Source: Desulfobacteraceae bacterium | GTDB taxonomy: Bacteria; Desulfobacterota; Desulfobacteria; Desulfobacterales; Desulfosalsimonadaceae | Assembly: GCA_003599885.1 (NCBI GenBank) | Contig: QZKW01000035.1 | Span: 62,001-126,000 of the forward strand | Direction of reading: 5' to 3' | DNA length: 64,000 nucleotides | In this document: piece after piece, positions 1-8,011 of the stretch | Layout of the letters: each line of letters starts with the position of its first letter | How positions within the stretch are numbered: the first letter of the stretch is position 1 | Notes under the pieces: generated by a model | What the model saw: only the letters and a program-made list of their open reading frames with translations | The model's database searches: none | Told to the model about the DNA's origin: nothing | Made by a program: the position numbers and the translations under genes

Positions 1-256
1 AAGCGCCTTTGCTGATGGCCCAGTCTTTCATGGCATTGGCCACCACACCCGCAACAGAAGCATCTAAGATGGAATAATTTTCAACGGTTTTTTTTAAGGA
101 TTTGTAAATATCATTGGGCAGCCGTTTTTTCATTACGGACATGCTGAAGACATTTTCTCCGAATTTATTGATGGAGTTTTCTTCCTTGTAAGGGATGGTT
201 GTTTTTGCCGGTTTCATTTGGTTGATTGCAGAAATTGCTTTTGCTCTTGTGCTCAT
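1..256 (-). CDS. glnN: Type III glutamine synthetase, N-terminal part
   Basis: The first 85 residues of a GSIII glutamine synthetase; the gene runs off the left edge. GSIII makes glutamine from glutamate, ammonia and ATP in the cytoplasm as a large dodecamer of subunits of about 700 residues. The family signature FGENVFSMSVMKKRLP is visible near residue 32, followed by the helical stretch ending in NAMKDWAISKGA that is typical of this family and absent from GSI and GSII. The ATG has a GGAGA ribosome site about nine bases upstream. A sigma-54 type promoter lies about 65 bases upstream, which fits nitrogen control. The family call is from recognition of the N-terminus only; the catalytic part is not in view. 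Confidence 0.9.
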   Translation of the reverse strand, partial: MSTRAKAISAINQMKPAKTTIPYKEENSINKFGENVFSMSVMKKRLPNDIYKSLKKTVENYSILDASVAGVVANAMKDWAISKGA

Positions 257-332
257 TTTGTTTTTCTCCGCATGGTTAATATTTTCATAAACAAATTTAA
301 GATTAAAACCTTTTCCGTTTCATGGGGGAACT

Positions 333-348
333 TGCAATCAGCATGCCA
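333..348 (-). promoter_or_regulatory. Sigma-54 promoter for glnN
   Basis: Read on the minus strand the site is TGGCATGCTGATTGCA. It has the invariant GG at -24 and GC at -12 with exactly ten bases between them, close to the RpoN consensus TGGCAC-N5-TTGCW. Predicted transcription starts near position 322, giving a leader of about 65 bases before the glnN ATG. Nitrogen-assimilation genes are classic sigma-54 targets, so sequence and context agree. Confidence 0.75.
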
Positions 349-424
349 ATGATGGTTTAAACTTATAAATATTTGATATTAAATAATATTTAAGTTATCG
401 TAAAGCCATTAAAGCTCATTTAAA

Positions 425-470
425 TTACATTTTTGTCGTATTTTCAGGGGATATAGTTACATTTTTGTAA
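425..470. promoter_or_regulatory. Paired upstream activator-like sites
   Basis: The 12-mer TTACATTTTTGT occurs twice (425-436 and 457-468), 32 bases apart or about three helical turns. The second copy extends into an inverted repeat TTACA-TTTT-TGTAA. The pair lies about 75-120 bases upstream of the sigma-54 promoter, the usual place for an enhancer-binding protein such as NtrC. The half-sites do not match the NtrC consensus, so the regulator is not identified. The rest of the 257-590 gap is AT-rich with no gene seen. Confidence 0.45.
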
Positions 471-590
471 TTATATTTTGCGATATGGGAGATAAAAAAA
501 TATTCGGAATTCTCTTACGGACACCCTGCGGGATGAATCGACTTTCCCTTTCTCATTTGCCGGGCGGGCAAAAACCGCCGCCGCTCTCTC

Positions 591-1103
591 TTAATGACTC
601 CGGCCACCCCTTCCCCTGTTTTCCATAACCCCTTGCTGCCGTCCGGGGGGCGCTCCTGTCCCTTTCAAGTGCTGATACCGTTTGATCATCTGTTGCTGCT
701 GCATGGGCGGCATTTGATGAAATTGCCGGTACTGCTGGCGCATGATCCGTTTTTTTTCTGGAGGCAGAAGACGCCAGCGCTGAAATTTTTCCCGGATCTG
801 CTGTTTTTCTTCAGGAGTCATCGACTGATACCGGGCGAAATTGTTTTTGAGTCTCGCCTGGTCTTCTTTTGAAAGCGATTGAAATTTTTTATAATTTTTG
901 AGTATTGCATTTCTTCGGGCTTCCGGCAGGGATTTAAATGCACGGTATTGGTCGCGCAGCCGGTCCTTTTCCTGCGGAGAAAGGTTCTGCCAGATCCCGT
1001 TTTCGGACGAGGCGTCCTCATTGGCGCAAAATGACGGATCGGCATTCATGATCCAAATGCCCGCCAATAGGGTTATTAAAATTAAACTAATTTTCCTTTT
1101 CAT
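591..1103 (-). CDS. DUF3106-type secreted helical protein
   Basis: An exported protein of about 170 residues. MKRKISLILITLLAGIWIMN forms a signal peptide, and the body is a charged, Gln/Arg-rich helical array with recurring LSPQEKDRLR, LPEARRNAIL, LSKEDQARLK and MTPEEKQQIR units. This repeated P-E-x-R/K pattern is that of DUF3106, a periplasmic family of unknown function often encoded with ECF sigma factors. The ATG at 1103 is preferred over one five codons earlier because GGGGAAG lies eight bases upstream. It overlaps the upstream gene by about 17 bases and is the last gene of an ECF sigma/anti-sigma operon. Confidence 0.75.
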   Translation of the reverse strand: MKRKISLILITLLAGIWIMNADPSFCANEDASSENGIWQNLSPQEKDRLRDQYRAFKSLPEARRNAILKNYKKFQSLSKEDQARLKNNFARYQSMTPEEKQQIREKFQRWRLLPPEKKRIMRQQYRQFHQMPPMQQQQMIKRYQHLKGTGAPPGRQQGVMENRGRGGRSH

Positions 1104-1353
1104 TGGTGTCTTCCCCATTGAAAATATCCAGATCTTCCATTAATTCCATGTTTTCCAGTATTTCCATCAGTTGCAGCATTTGGGCCATCTCTGCGATTTC
1201 CTTTTCTTCGCCAGCATTATCTTCCTCTGATATTTCCGGCTGAGGGTCCGGTGCCGACGTATCAGGTGTCGGCGTATCCTGGGCAAATCCCGAGTTTTCC
1301 GCCAACAGCAGAATGATCAAACCGATCATTATTATACGCAAGATGAGCCCCAC
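1087..1353 (-). CDS. Small acidic exported protein
   Basis: About 88 residues, not assignable to a family. The N-terminus VGLILRIIMIGLIILLLAENSGFAQ is a signal peptide or membrane anchor. The mature part is a Pro/Thr linker followed by a very acidic, Met/Leu-rich helix (AEMAQMLQLMEILENMELMEDL). The GTG start is chosen because GGAAGAA, at the very end of the anti-sigma gene, is well spaced before it; an upstream in-frame ATG at 1389 would overlap that gene. It sits between the anti-sigma factor and the DUF3106 gene and is probably co-translated. An acidic partner for the basic DUF3106 protein is possible but is only inference. Confidence 0.6.
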   Translation of the reverse strand: MGLILRIIMIGLIILLLAENSGFAQDTPTPDTSAPDPQPEISEEDNAGEEKEIAEMAQMLQLMEILENMELMEDLDIFNGEDTNEKEN

Positions 1354-1355
1354 AG

Positions 1356-1853
1356 CTAAATTTCTTCCATAGAGGAAATGGTTTCCCATTGCTCCAACAA
1401 CTCAAGATGCTGGACAACTTCAAAATCATCATACAAGTCAATATCTTCTGCTATTAAAAGCCCTGTTGAATCGCCTGCATCATCCAATGCCCTAAACGGG
1501 GTCCGGTGATACAGGAACACACCGGAAGCAATGACAAGGGTTGCCGCAGCAGCAGCCCATACCGGCCGGAATCCCCAGTCTCGCCAATTGAACCATGCCT
1601 TTCTCTCTTTGGCGGCTTCCATTGCATCCACTTTGCGCCAGAAACTATCGGCAAAATTGGCTGAAGGCTCCAGCTCTTCGGATTTGCGAAGCAGGCGATC
1701 GATTGACTGAATCGCTGCGTATTCATCCCGGCACAGATCGCAGGCCTCGAGATGCCGCACCACCAGACTCCTGTCTTTTTCAGACAAGTGCCCGTCCGCA
1801 AAAGCGGATAGCAGTTGATTCATTTTGGGATTTATGTTGCATGTTTTTTTCAT
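1356..1853 (-). CDS. Anti-sigma factor with zinc-finger domain
   Basis: A 165-residue membrane-anchored anti-sigma factor of the ZAS (zf-HC2) class. The N-terminal cytoplasmic domain carries the zinc motif HLEACDLC (H-x3-C-x2-C) near residues 33-40. One membrane segment (PVWAAAAATLVIASGVFLYH) lies near residues 92-112, and the periplasmic tail is short and acidic. Such proteins hold their cognate ECF sigma factor at the membrane until an envelope signal triggers release. The gene starts ten bases after the sigma gene, so the pair is surely co-expressed. The signal is unknown. Confidence 0.85.
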   Translation of the reverse strand: MKKTCNINPKMNQLLSAFADGHLSEKDRSLVVRHLEACDLCRDEYAAIQSIDRLLRKSEELEPSANFADSFWRKVDAMEAAKERKAWFNWRDWGFRPVWAAAAATLVIASGVFLYHRTPFRALDDAGDSTGLLIAEDIDLYDDFEVVQHLELLEQWETISSMEEI

Positions 1854-1863
1854 TAAGGTTCCC

Positions 1864-2460
1864 TTACAAAAAATCTTTCAACATCTCTTTTAACGACTGT
1901 CGGGCCCTGAAAATCAATGTTTTGACTTTGCCCTCCGAACAGGACATCTGGCCTGCGATGTCTTCATAGGAAAACTCCTGGTACGTTCTTAAGGCCAGCG
2001 CGATCCGCTGCTGATCAGGGAGTCCGGCCAGAGAGCGCGCAATCATTTCTCCTCTCTGCTTTGACGCGACCTTCTCGCCAGGATCGGCCTGTTCCTCGTC
2101 GCATATCTGCTTGGGGCTGTCATCCCCGCCTTTTGGCCCCGGCCGGTCAATGGAATCCACCTGCACCCGGTAATGGATTTTTCTGGTTTCATTCAAACAC
2201 ACATTAACCGCTATCCGGTAAAGCCAGGTATTAAAACGGGCTTCCGGCCGGTATCCCGCCGCCCCCCGGTAAACCCTTAAAAAAACCTCCTGGGCCAGGT
2301 CTTCCGCGAGCGCCCGATTCTGACAAAACCGAAAACAGAAATTGATGACCGGCTTCTGGTGGATCTCAAACAATTCCCTGAAAGCTCTCTGGTCGCCATT
2401 CTGATAATTCAGCATGCGCCGGACATCCGGGTCTGAATGTATGTCCTTTTTTATAACCAT
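1864..2460 (-). CDS. ECF RNA polymerase sigma factor
   Basis: A 198-residue group IV sigma factor. Region 2 is clear (FRELFEIHQKPVINFCFRF...LAEDLAQEVFLRVYRG), with an acidic linker containing GPKGGDDSPKQ. Region 4 is clear too (GLPDQQRIALALRTYQEFSYEDIAGQMSCSEGKVKTLIFRARQSLKEML). It directs RNA polymerase to envelope-stress-type promoters. It is the first gene of a four-gene minus-strand operon (sigma, anti-sigma, acidic small protein, DUF3106) and is probably autoregulated. Confidence 0.93.
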   Translation of the reverse strand: MVIKKDIHSDPDVRRMLNYQNGDQRAFRELFEIHQKPVINFCFRFCQNRALAEDLAQEVFLRVYRGAAGYRPEARFNTWLYRIAVNVCLNETRKIHYRVQVDSIDRPGPKGGDDSPKQICDEEQADPGEKVASKQRGEMIARSLAGLPDQQRIALALRTYQEFSYEDIAGQMSCSEGKVKTLIFRARQSLKEMLKDFL

Positions 2461-2564
2461 TTATCCTTGAATCCATCGCAGCAGTATCGTGTCCGGTGTA
2501 TAGTTAAAACACATCATGGCAGAAAAAGTTTCAAACCCGGATGCCGGTTGAATGCGAATTGGGA

Positions 2565-3890
2565 TTAAAAGAACAGATTCAAACCCGCAGCCAGCCGGGT
2601 GGACGGGTCGGGCTGATAACCGAGCTGGTTTTTCCAGTAATTACCGTGAATGAGAATTCCTGCTTCAAAAAACAACCACTGGCTGGGATAAAATTCATAA
2701 GTCACTTTGGCGTCCGTCTCCCAGCCATACCAGGATTGGCTGTTGTACGGATCTTTTTCCGGGAACAACAGCGCAACCGTCATCTTCGTTACGATTTCCG
2801 GAGACACCTGATAGTCGAGCCCGATTCCCGGAGCAACGACTCCGTCCCAGGTCACGCCATTCAGGACCACGGATTCTTCAACGTCATACCGCGCAAACCC
2901 GCCGTTAAAAAAAATCATGGTGCGGTCATTAAAGGGCATGGGAGACATAAAGGCGGTGAGATCGCCATCCGTGGGATCGGAGTCTCCTGTGGCGAAAAAT
3001 ATAAAGGCAGATGCGGATAACCGGTCCACAACCGGATAACTGATTTCAACATCCATCAGATAAGCCGCCAGATCCATTTTTTGGCCGCCGGTCGCGTGAT
3101 CGATTTCCACGGAACCCGACTCCCGGATAACAATACCTGAAACATAGGCATCCCAAAGAAAAAAATCCGCCATGCCGCCGATATAAAAAATATTTCCAGA
3201 GGTTGCTGAAACCGCGCCATCATAAAAGGGTATAAACAGGTCCGACATATTGTCATCCGCCTCATGAAAGCCTGCACCAAAAAGTTCAACAGTTTCCAGA
3301 AATCCCGGATGATATCCCAGAGACAGCATCCCCATCGGGGAGTTGTCAAACACCTGAAACCCATCTCCTTTTATAAAGGCGCGGTCCCACCCTTTATATT
3401 GAAGACTGATGCCGGGTTCATCATTATAAGATATCAATCCCTTCCCCGGACGAAAAGACTGAATGCCCAGATCTGCACCAAACTTTGGGGTCGCATAACT
3501 GATTGCCGCGCCGACCACCTCCGCATCCCAGTCATCCGTGTCTTCCTCATCCCACGAATGCGTCCAGTCAACCCCTGCCTGAAAGTATGCGCTGAAATTT
3601 TTATCAAATTGCACATCCACATTCGGGTAAGCGCCTATAATCGCATAGGTATTGTCATAATCCAGAGTGTCGGGCTCTGTATCCGTGGCAGGATTTAAAT
3701 AATTGTTTTCCTTAAAAAACCCGTCAAAAAACTCCCATCCGAACCGGTATTCAAGGCCCATGCCGGTGCCTGGAAACAGAACAATCACAAAGGCCAGACA
3801 CAAAACCAGAGCCCGCTGAAATCCCATGTGGGAAGACGTCTGAAGAGAAGACTGTTGTATTGGTAAGCGAATGGCCAAATTTTTCTCCAA
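2565..3890 (-). CDS. Outer-membrane beta-barrel protein
   Basis: Up to 441 residues. A signal peptide is seen from MGFQRALVLCLAFVIVLFPGTG. The mature part is alternating aromatic/hydrophobic strands with acidic loops (many Asp-rich turns such as EEDTDDWDAE), ending in AAGLNLFF with the terminal Phe expected for BAM-dependent insertion. This supports a porin-like barrel of perhaps 16-18 strands; the substrate is unknown. Start choice is uncertain: the longest frame begins at a TTG, another TTG four codons later has GGAG before it, and an ATG at 3827 would give the cleanest signal peptide. It may be a target of the neighbouring ECF sigma factor, but this is not shown. Confidence 0.75.
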   Translation of the reverse strand: MEKNLAIRLPIQQSSLQTSSHMGFQRALVLCLAFVIVLFPGTGMGLEYRFGWEFFDGFFKENNYLNPATDTEPDTLDYDNTYAIIGAYPNVDVQFDKNFSAYFQAGVDWTHSWDEEDTDDWDAEVVGAAISYATPKFGADLGIQSFRPGKGLISYNDEPGISLQYKGWDRAFIKGDGFQVFDNSPMGMLSLGYHPGFLETVELFGAGFHEADDNMSDLFIPFYDGAVSATSGNIFYIGGMADFFLWDAYVSGIVIRESGSVEIDHATGGQKMDLAAYLMDVEISYPVVDRLSASAFIFFATGDSDPTDGDLTAFMSPMPFNDRTMIFFNGGFARYDVEESVVLNGVTWDGVVAPGIGLDYQVSPEIVTKMTVALLFPEKDPYNSQSWYGWETDAKVTYEFYPSQWLFFEAGILIHGNYWKNQLGYQPDPSTRLAAGLNLFF

Positions 3891-3978
3891 TAAATATAAA
3901 AATTCAAATATTTCAGGATGATGCTATCCATAAAATCCGGTTTTGGTCAAGATAATTAATTTTCTCCAGCCCCGGCTG

Positions 3979-4001
3979 CCCATCCGCCATGAGCGGATGG
4001 G
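3979..4001. promoter_or_regulatory. Perfect hairpin/operator between divergent genes
   Basis: CCCATCCGC-catga-GCGGATGGG is a perfect 9-bp inverted repeat with a 5-base loop between the divergently transcribed barrel and aminotransferase genes. No T-run follows on either strand, so an operator or structured leader is more likely than a terminator. Confidence 0.4.
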
Positions 4002-4171
4002 AATACTGAACCCGAAAATGGAGAATATTGACAAATGACCTGAAATCCCTGAGGATGGTTGCCAGGCATCATCATGGAACCAGGAACAGGCAATAATCGA
4101 CAAAACGACTTTCACCGGAAAAACCGGACAACTTCATGGGAATTCATATTGAACAAAGGAAACGGGAATTA

Positions 4172-5311
4172 ATGATAGCAAAACGCGTTCGGGAAATGAC
4201 ATCGTTTATCGTGATGGATGTTCTGGAAAAAGCGCAGCAGATGCAGCGTCAGGGCATCGACGTCATTCATCTGGAGGTGGGCGAACCGGATTTCGATACC
4301 CCCCGGTGTATTCAGGAAGCCGCCAAAAAAGCGCTGGCGGACGGGCACACCAAATACACCCACAGCCTCGGCATGGTCGAACTCCGGGAAGCCATCTGCG
4401 ACAATTACGCCGCCACTTACGGGGTTTCCGTCCACCCGGACCAGATCATCATCACATCCGGCACATCGCCCGCCATGTTCATGCTGTTTTCAACGATTCT
4501 TGAAGCCGGTGACGAAGTCATTATTTCAGATCCGCATTATGCCTGCTATCCCAACTTCATCCGGTTTCTGGACGCCGTGCCGGTCACGGTGCCGGTGAGT
4601 GAGGAAGAAGGGTTTCAGTACCGGACTGCGGCTATCCGGGACAAAATCGCGCCCCGCACCAAAGGCATTGTCATCAACTCCCCGTCCAATCCAACGGGCA
4701 ATCTTTTGTCCGCCGAACGGATGCAGCGCATTGCCGATTTAGGACCCTGGATTATTTCCGATGAAATTTATCACGGCCTGGTATACGGGGAAAAAGAACA
4801 TTCCATCCTCGAATTTACGGACAACGCCTTTGTTTTTAACGGATTTTCAAAACGCTACGCCATGACCGGATTCCGGCTGGGCTACATTATCGCCCCCCTG
4901 CCCTTTGTGCGGCCCATGCAGAAACTCCAGCAGAATTTCTTTATCTCCGCCAACGCCATGGTCCAGATGGCCGGGGTTGCGGCATTGAAATACGCGGCCG
5001 GGGATGTCGCTGCCATGAGAGAAACATACAACAACAGGCGCCGGTTCATGATCAGACGCCTCAGGGAGATGGGATTCGGCATCACGGTGGAGCCCACCGG
5101 CGCGTTCTACGTGTTTGCCAATGCCCGGCACATCAGCATGGATTCCTATGCCCTGGCTTTTGATATTCTTGAAAAAGCCCATGTGGGCGTCACCCCCGGC
5201 ATTGATTTCGGCAAAAACGCGGAGGGGTATTTACGATTTTCTTACGCCAGTTCCATGGAAAACATCGAAGAAGGCATGCAGCGGATTGAAGCCTATTTAA
5301 AAGCCAGGTAA
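4172..5311 (+). CDS. PLP-dependent class I/II aminotransferase
   Basis: A cytoplasmic fold-type I aminotransferase of about 379 residues. Landmarks in order: HLEVGEPDFDTP near the N-terminus, the TSGTSPAMF cofactor-phosphate loop, NSPSNPTGN, SDEIYHGLVYG with the Asp that contacts the pyridine nitrogen, and NGFSKRYAMTGFRLGY with the Schiff-base lysine. The C-terminus (PGIDFG...LRFSYAS) holds the substrate carboxylate-binding arginine. Homologues start close to MIAKRVREM, so the ATG at 4172 is chosen over one 12 codons upstream. Substrate is not resolvable from sequence; aspartate or an aromatic/branched amino acid are options. It appears to be monocistronic. Confidence 0.9.
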   Translation: MIAKRVREMTSFIVMDVLEKAQQMQRQGIDVIHLEVGEPDFDTPRCIQEAAKKALADGHTKYTHSLGMVELREAICDNYAATYGVSVHPDQIIITSGTSPAMFMLFSTILEAGDEVIISDPHYACYPNFIRFLDAVPVTVPVSEEEGFQYRTAAIRDKIAPRTKGIVINSPSNPTGNLLSAERMQRIADLGPWIISDEIYHGLVYGEKEHSILEFTDNAFVFNGFSKRYAMTGFRLGYIIAPLPFVRPMQKLQQNFFISANAMVQMAGVAALKYAAGDVAAMRETYNNRRRFMIRRLREMGFGITVEPTGAFYVFANARHISMDSYALAFDILEKAHVGVTPGIDFGKNAEGYLRFSYASSMENIEEGMQRIEAYLKAR

Positions 5312-5725
5312 ACCCGGAATTTTTTGAACTGTAGTGCATACGGAAGAAAAGGAATCATTCGCTCGGTGAGAGTTTTGCCCATTGCGATGCGGCCCTGAAG
5401 CCATGAACCGATGATTTTCGTTGATCAAAGGGCCAAACTGTTTGAGCGAATAAACACCAACGATGCTGTTGGTTGCGATAAACGGGATCGGAATAAGAAT
5501 CCCTCGGCAATCCACTTCATCAAGCGAGTTTTTGCCCACGCCACGGGAATATTCGGTTCAGGGAGTTTTCCGCAATGCAGCGGGTTTCTTTTGTTGCTGA
5601 TTACATCAAACGCATACAGCATGTTGACAAGAAGGATCAGATCCAAAAAATAATCAAGAAGCATCATAACATCCTTGAATAAAGGTGTTTCCTGTTACAA
5701 GAACATTGTAGTGCCAGAATGAATT
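5312..5725. other. Gene-poor gap with relic sequence
   Basis: No convincing gene. The left part (5359-5464) is a diverged copy of sequence at 54194-54290. The right part can be read on the minus strand as a short hydrophobic peptide (LDYFLDLILLVNMLYAFDV...) that stops soon after. This looks like decayed mobile or gene remnant material. No strong terminator was seen after the aminotransferase. Confidence 0.5.
5372..5464 (+). repeat. Dispersed repeat copy A (degenerate)
   Basis: Same orientation and order of conserved blocks as copy B at 54205-54290: TTTTGCCCATTGCGAtGCGGC-CTG, then GATCA, then GGgCcAAACTGTtTGAGCGaATAAA. On the reverse strand both copies encode similar peptides (FIRSNSLAL here, FIRSDSLPRD in copy B). 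Here the frame has a stop straight after, so this copy is decayed. Identity of the parent element is unknown. Confidence 0.6.
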
Positions 5726-5974
5726 ATGATAAAACTGATAAGACTCACGATACAAATACTTGCGGTTGTCTTGCTGGGATTCGCGAGCCCGGCAATGGCC
5801 CGCCTCTCTTCAGTCGATCTGTACCCGAAAAACCTGCAAAAATATGGTTTTACCGTCAACTCATCGAATGCTGATGGTACAGTTCAATTTCAAATTCATT
5901 CCAAAGCTGGGTCAACGTCAGGTGGAAGATTTGGATTTTCGGGGCAAGCTGACACTAAAAACGTACATACTTAA
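5726..5974 (+). CDS. Small secreted protein, possibly frameshifted
   Basis: An 82-residue product with a clear signal peptide (MIKLIRLTIQILAVVLLGFASPAMA) and a short mature part (SSVDLYPKNLQKYGFTVNS). After GGRFGFSG the reading changes to ADTKNVHT and stops, while the +1-shifted frame continues with RGKLTLKTYILNSRDFLNSQ. It may therefore be a truncated remnant of a longer secreted protein. No family is recognised. The decayed flanking sequence supports a relic. Confidence 0.4.
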   Translation: MIKLIRLTIQILAVVLLGFASPAMARLSSVDLYPKNLQKYGFTVNSSNADGTVQFQIHSKAGSTSGGRFGFSGQADTKNVHT

Positions 5975-6114
5975 TAGCAGAGACTTTCTCAATTCGCAGA
6001 TTAATTATTGAAAATAAATGATTTTCTTACTATTGTCTGCTATTCCGAAGCAAAAAAATCAAGAAAACGTCAAATTGAAACAGATAACGGCCACAATGAA
6101 AAAAACGGAATAGA

Positions 6115-7800
6115 ATGGAAAACACCACGGATGTAAAGCTGGGCCTTGCGCTTTCCGGAGGCGGCTTCCGGTCCGCCCTGTTTCATGTGGGGGTGCTGGC
6201 AAGGCTGGCCGAGCTGGACCTGCTTCGCAAAGTCGATGTGATTTCATCCGTGTCCGGCGGTTCTATTATTGCTGCCTATTATTATCTCAAGGTCAAGGCG
6301 CTGCTGGAAAAACCGCCCGCAGAGGGTCAGGAAGCGCCGGGCCGGGATGCCTATATCCGGATGGTTGCGGAAATCGAAACGGATTTTCTGGCTGCTGTTC
6401 AGAAAAACATGCTCATGCGCACCTTTCTGGATCCGATCAAAAATGCCCGGATGCTGGCCCCGGAATATTCCAACACCGAGCGACTGGCCGAGCTTTTGGA
6501 AAGGTATTTTTACCAGCCGATCCTGCAGAAGATAAGCACAGAGACAAAACATGAGCGGATTCAGCTGAAAAATATTCCTATCCGGCCTCTTGCCGCCAAT
6601 CTTTCTGATGGGACCAGCGTCCCGTTTCTGATTATCAATGCCACTTCGCTGAATACCGGCCATTTATGGCAGTTCACCAGTGTTTCCATCGGTGAGCAGC
6701 AAACCTTAAATCGTACAGGCCATACTCCCATCAGATTTTTAAAAAAATTCCGGATCGACGATGACCGCCTGACCATCGAACAGCGAAAAATTCTTTATAA
6801 CATTACTTTGGGCCAGGCGGTGGCGGCGTCCAACTGTGTGCCCGGTTTTTTCGAACCTTTGCAGATCCGGAATCTCTATGAAATGGACGGGAAGCCCATG
6901 ACGGTTCGCCTGACAGACGGTGGCCTCGTAGACAATCAGGGGCTGGCGTCATTGTTTGCCGAAAACTGCACGCACATTATCTGCAGCGACGCGTCGGATA
7001 TATTGAAACCCGAGAGTCATCCGTCCACCCAGTTCCTCAATGTGGCCATGCGGACTAACGACATACTCATGGACCGGATTCGCGGAAAGAGTATAGATGA
7101 ACTTTATAAATACGGTCCCGGGCGGTTTGCAATATTTGATCTGGGGGATCGTGAAACCCGGGATCAAATTTTTCCGGCAGATTCTGAAAAAATTGTCCAG
7201 GCGTTAACCCGGATTCGCACCGCCATGGATTCTTTCTCCGATCGGGAGGCTGATACTCTGATGTACTATGGGTACCACTTAAGCCGAAAAGTTATGGAGA
7301 ACAATGGGTTTGAACTTATCGGAGAGTTCTTGCCGCATAGAAGGAACTGGCGGTTTATGGGAATTTGGGACCGGTTTTTAAATAATGATGAACAGAGGCA
7401 GAGTCTTCTTTTCCACCTGGAGGTGGGTTCCCGTCAGATGTTTAAGGTTTTTCTGCTCAAAAAAGCCATGCCTTACCTGATCCTGATGCCGTTGCCCTTG
7501 GTCTTCACCTTGCTGACCCTGTTCCTGATTAACCGGATTTCGCCCCTGGTTTTCTGGGGGGTTCTGCTCTTTTCAATGCTGGTGCTGATCTATACTCAGA
7601 ACCAGAAAATTCTGGGGCTCATGGATAATATGGCGGTTTTGAGAAGAATCAAAAACCGGATTTTAAAGATCCTTATATCACTTAGGATGCCCGAACCTCT
7701 TTCATATATTATTGCACTGGTGTCATGGATTCATTTGAGCGTATTTGATCGTCTGTTTCTTAAATACGGCGGTACCCGTGAATCTTCCGGAGATCGTTAG
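6115..7800 (+). CDS. Patatin-like phospholipase with C-terminal membrane segments
   Basis: A 561-residue patatin/PNPLA-type lipid acyl hydrolase. The oxyanion loop SGGGFRS lies at residues 14-20, the nucleophile elbow ISSVSGGS puts the likely catalytic Ser at 47 (first Gly of GxSxG replaced by Ser), and the dyad Asp is in TDGGLVDNQG at about residue 268. The C-terminal third contains two hydrophobic segments (LILMPLPLVFTLLTLFLI and LVFWGVLLFSMLVLIY), so the enzyme is probably membrane-bound. Members of this group cleave phospholipids or lysophospholipids. It stands alone, and nothing nearby fixes its role. The ribosome site before the ATG is weak. Confidence 0.88.
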   Translation: MENTTDVKLGLALSGGGFRSALFHVGVLARLAELDLLRKVDVISSVSGGSIIAAYYYLKVKALLEKPPAEGQEAPGRDAYIRMVAEIETDFLAAVQKNMLMRTFLDPIKNARMLAPEYSNTERLAELLERYFYQPILQKISTETKHERIQLKNIPIRPLAANLSDGTSVPFLIINATSLNTGHLWQFTSVSIGEQQTLNRTGHTPIRFLKKFRIDDDRLTIEQRKILYNITLGQAVAASNCVPGFFEPLQIRNLYEMDGKPMTVRLTDGGLVDNQGLASLFAENCTHIICSDASDILKPESHPSTQFLNVAMRTNDILMDRIRGKSIDELYKYGPGRFAIFDLGDRETRDQIFPADSEKIVQALTRIRTAMDSFSDREADTLMYYGYHLSRKVMENNGFELIGEFLPHRRNWRFMGIWDRFLNNDEQRQSLLFHLEVGSRQMFKVFLLKKAMPYLILMPLPLVFTLLTLFLINRISPLVFWGVLLFSMLVLIYTQNQKILGLMDNMAVLRRIKNRILKILISLRMPEPLSYIIALVSWIHLSVFDRLFLKYGGTRESSGDR

Positions 7801-8011
7801 AGGCAGTTTGACAATTCAGTAAGCATTAAGCTGTCTTAAGGATTGATCGTCAGATGGATTCAGGATTTGAATAATCCTTTGCAATCGAAGTCCCTGAAAT
7901 GGTTCCAGCTCATCATTCATCTTGACACCCATCGCCCGTCATAGTACTTTTAGAGCCATAAATGTTTGATAACTTTCCGAAACAAAAGAATTTTTTCTCA
8001 ACGAGCAGCCC

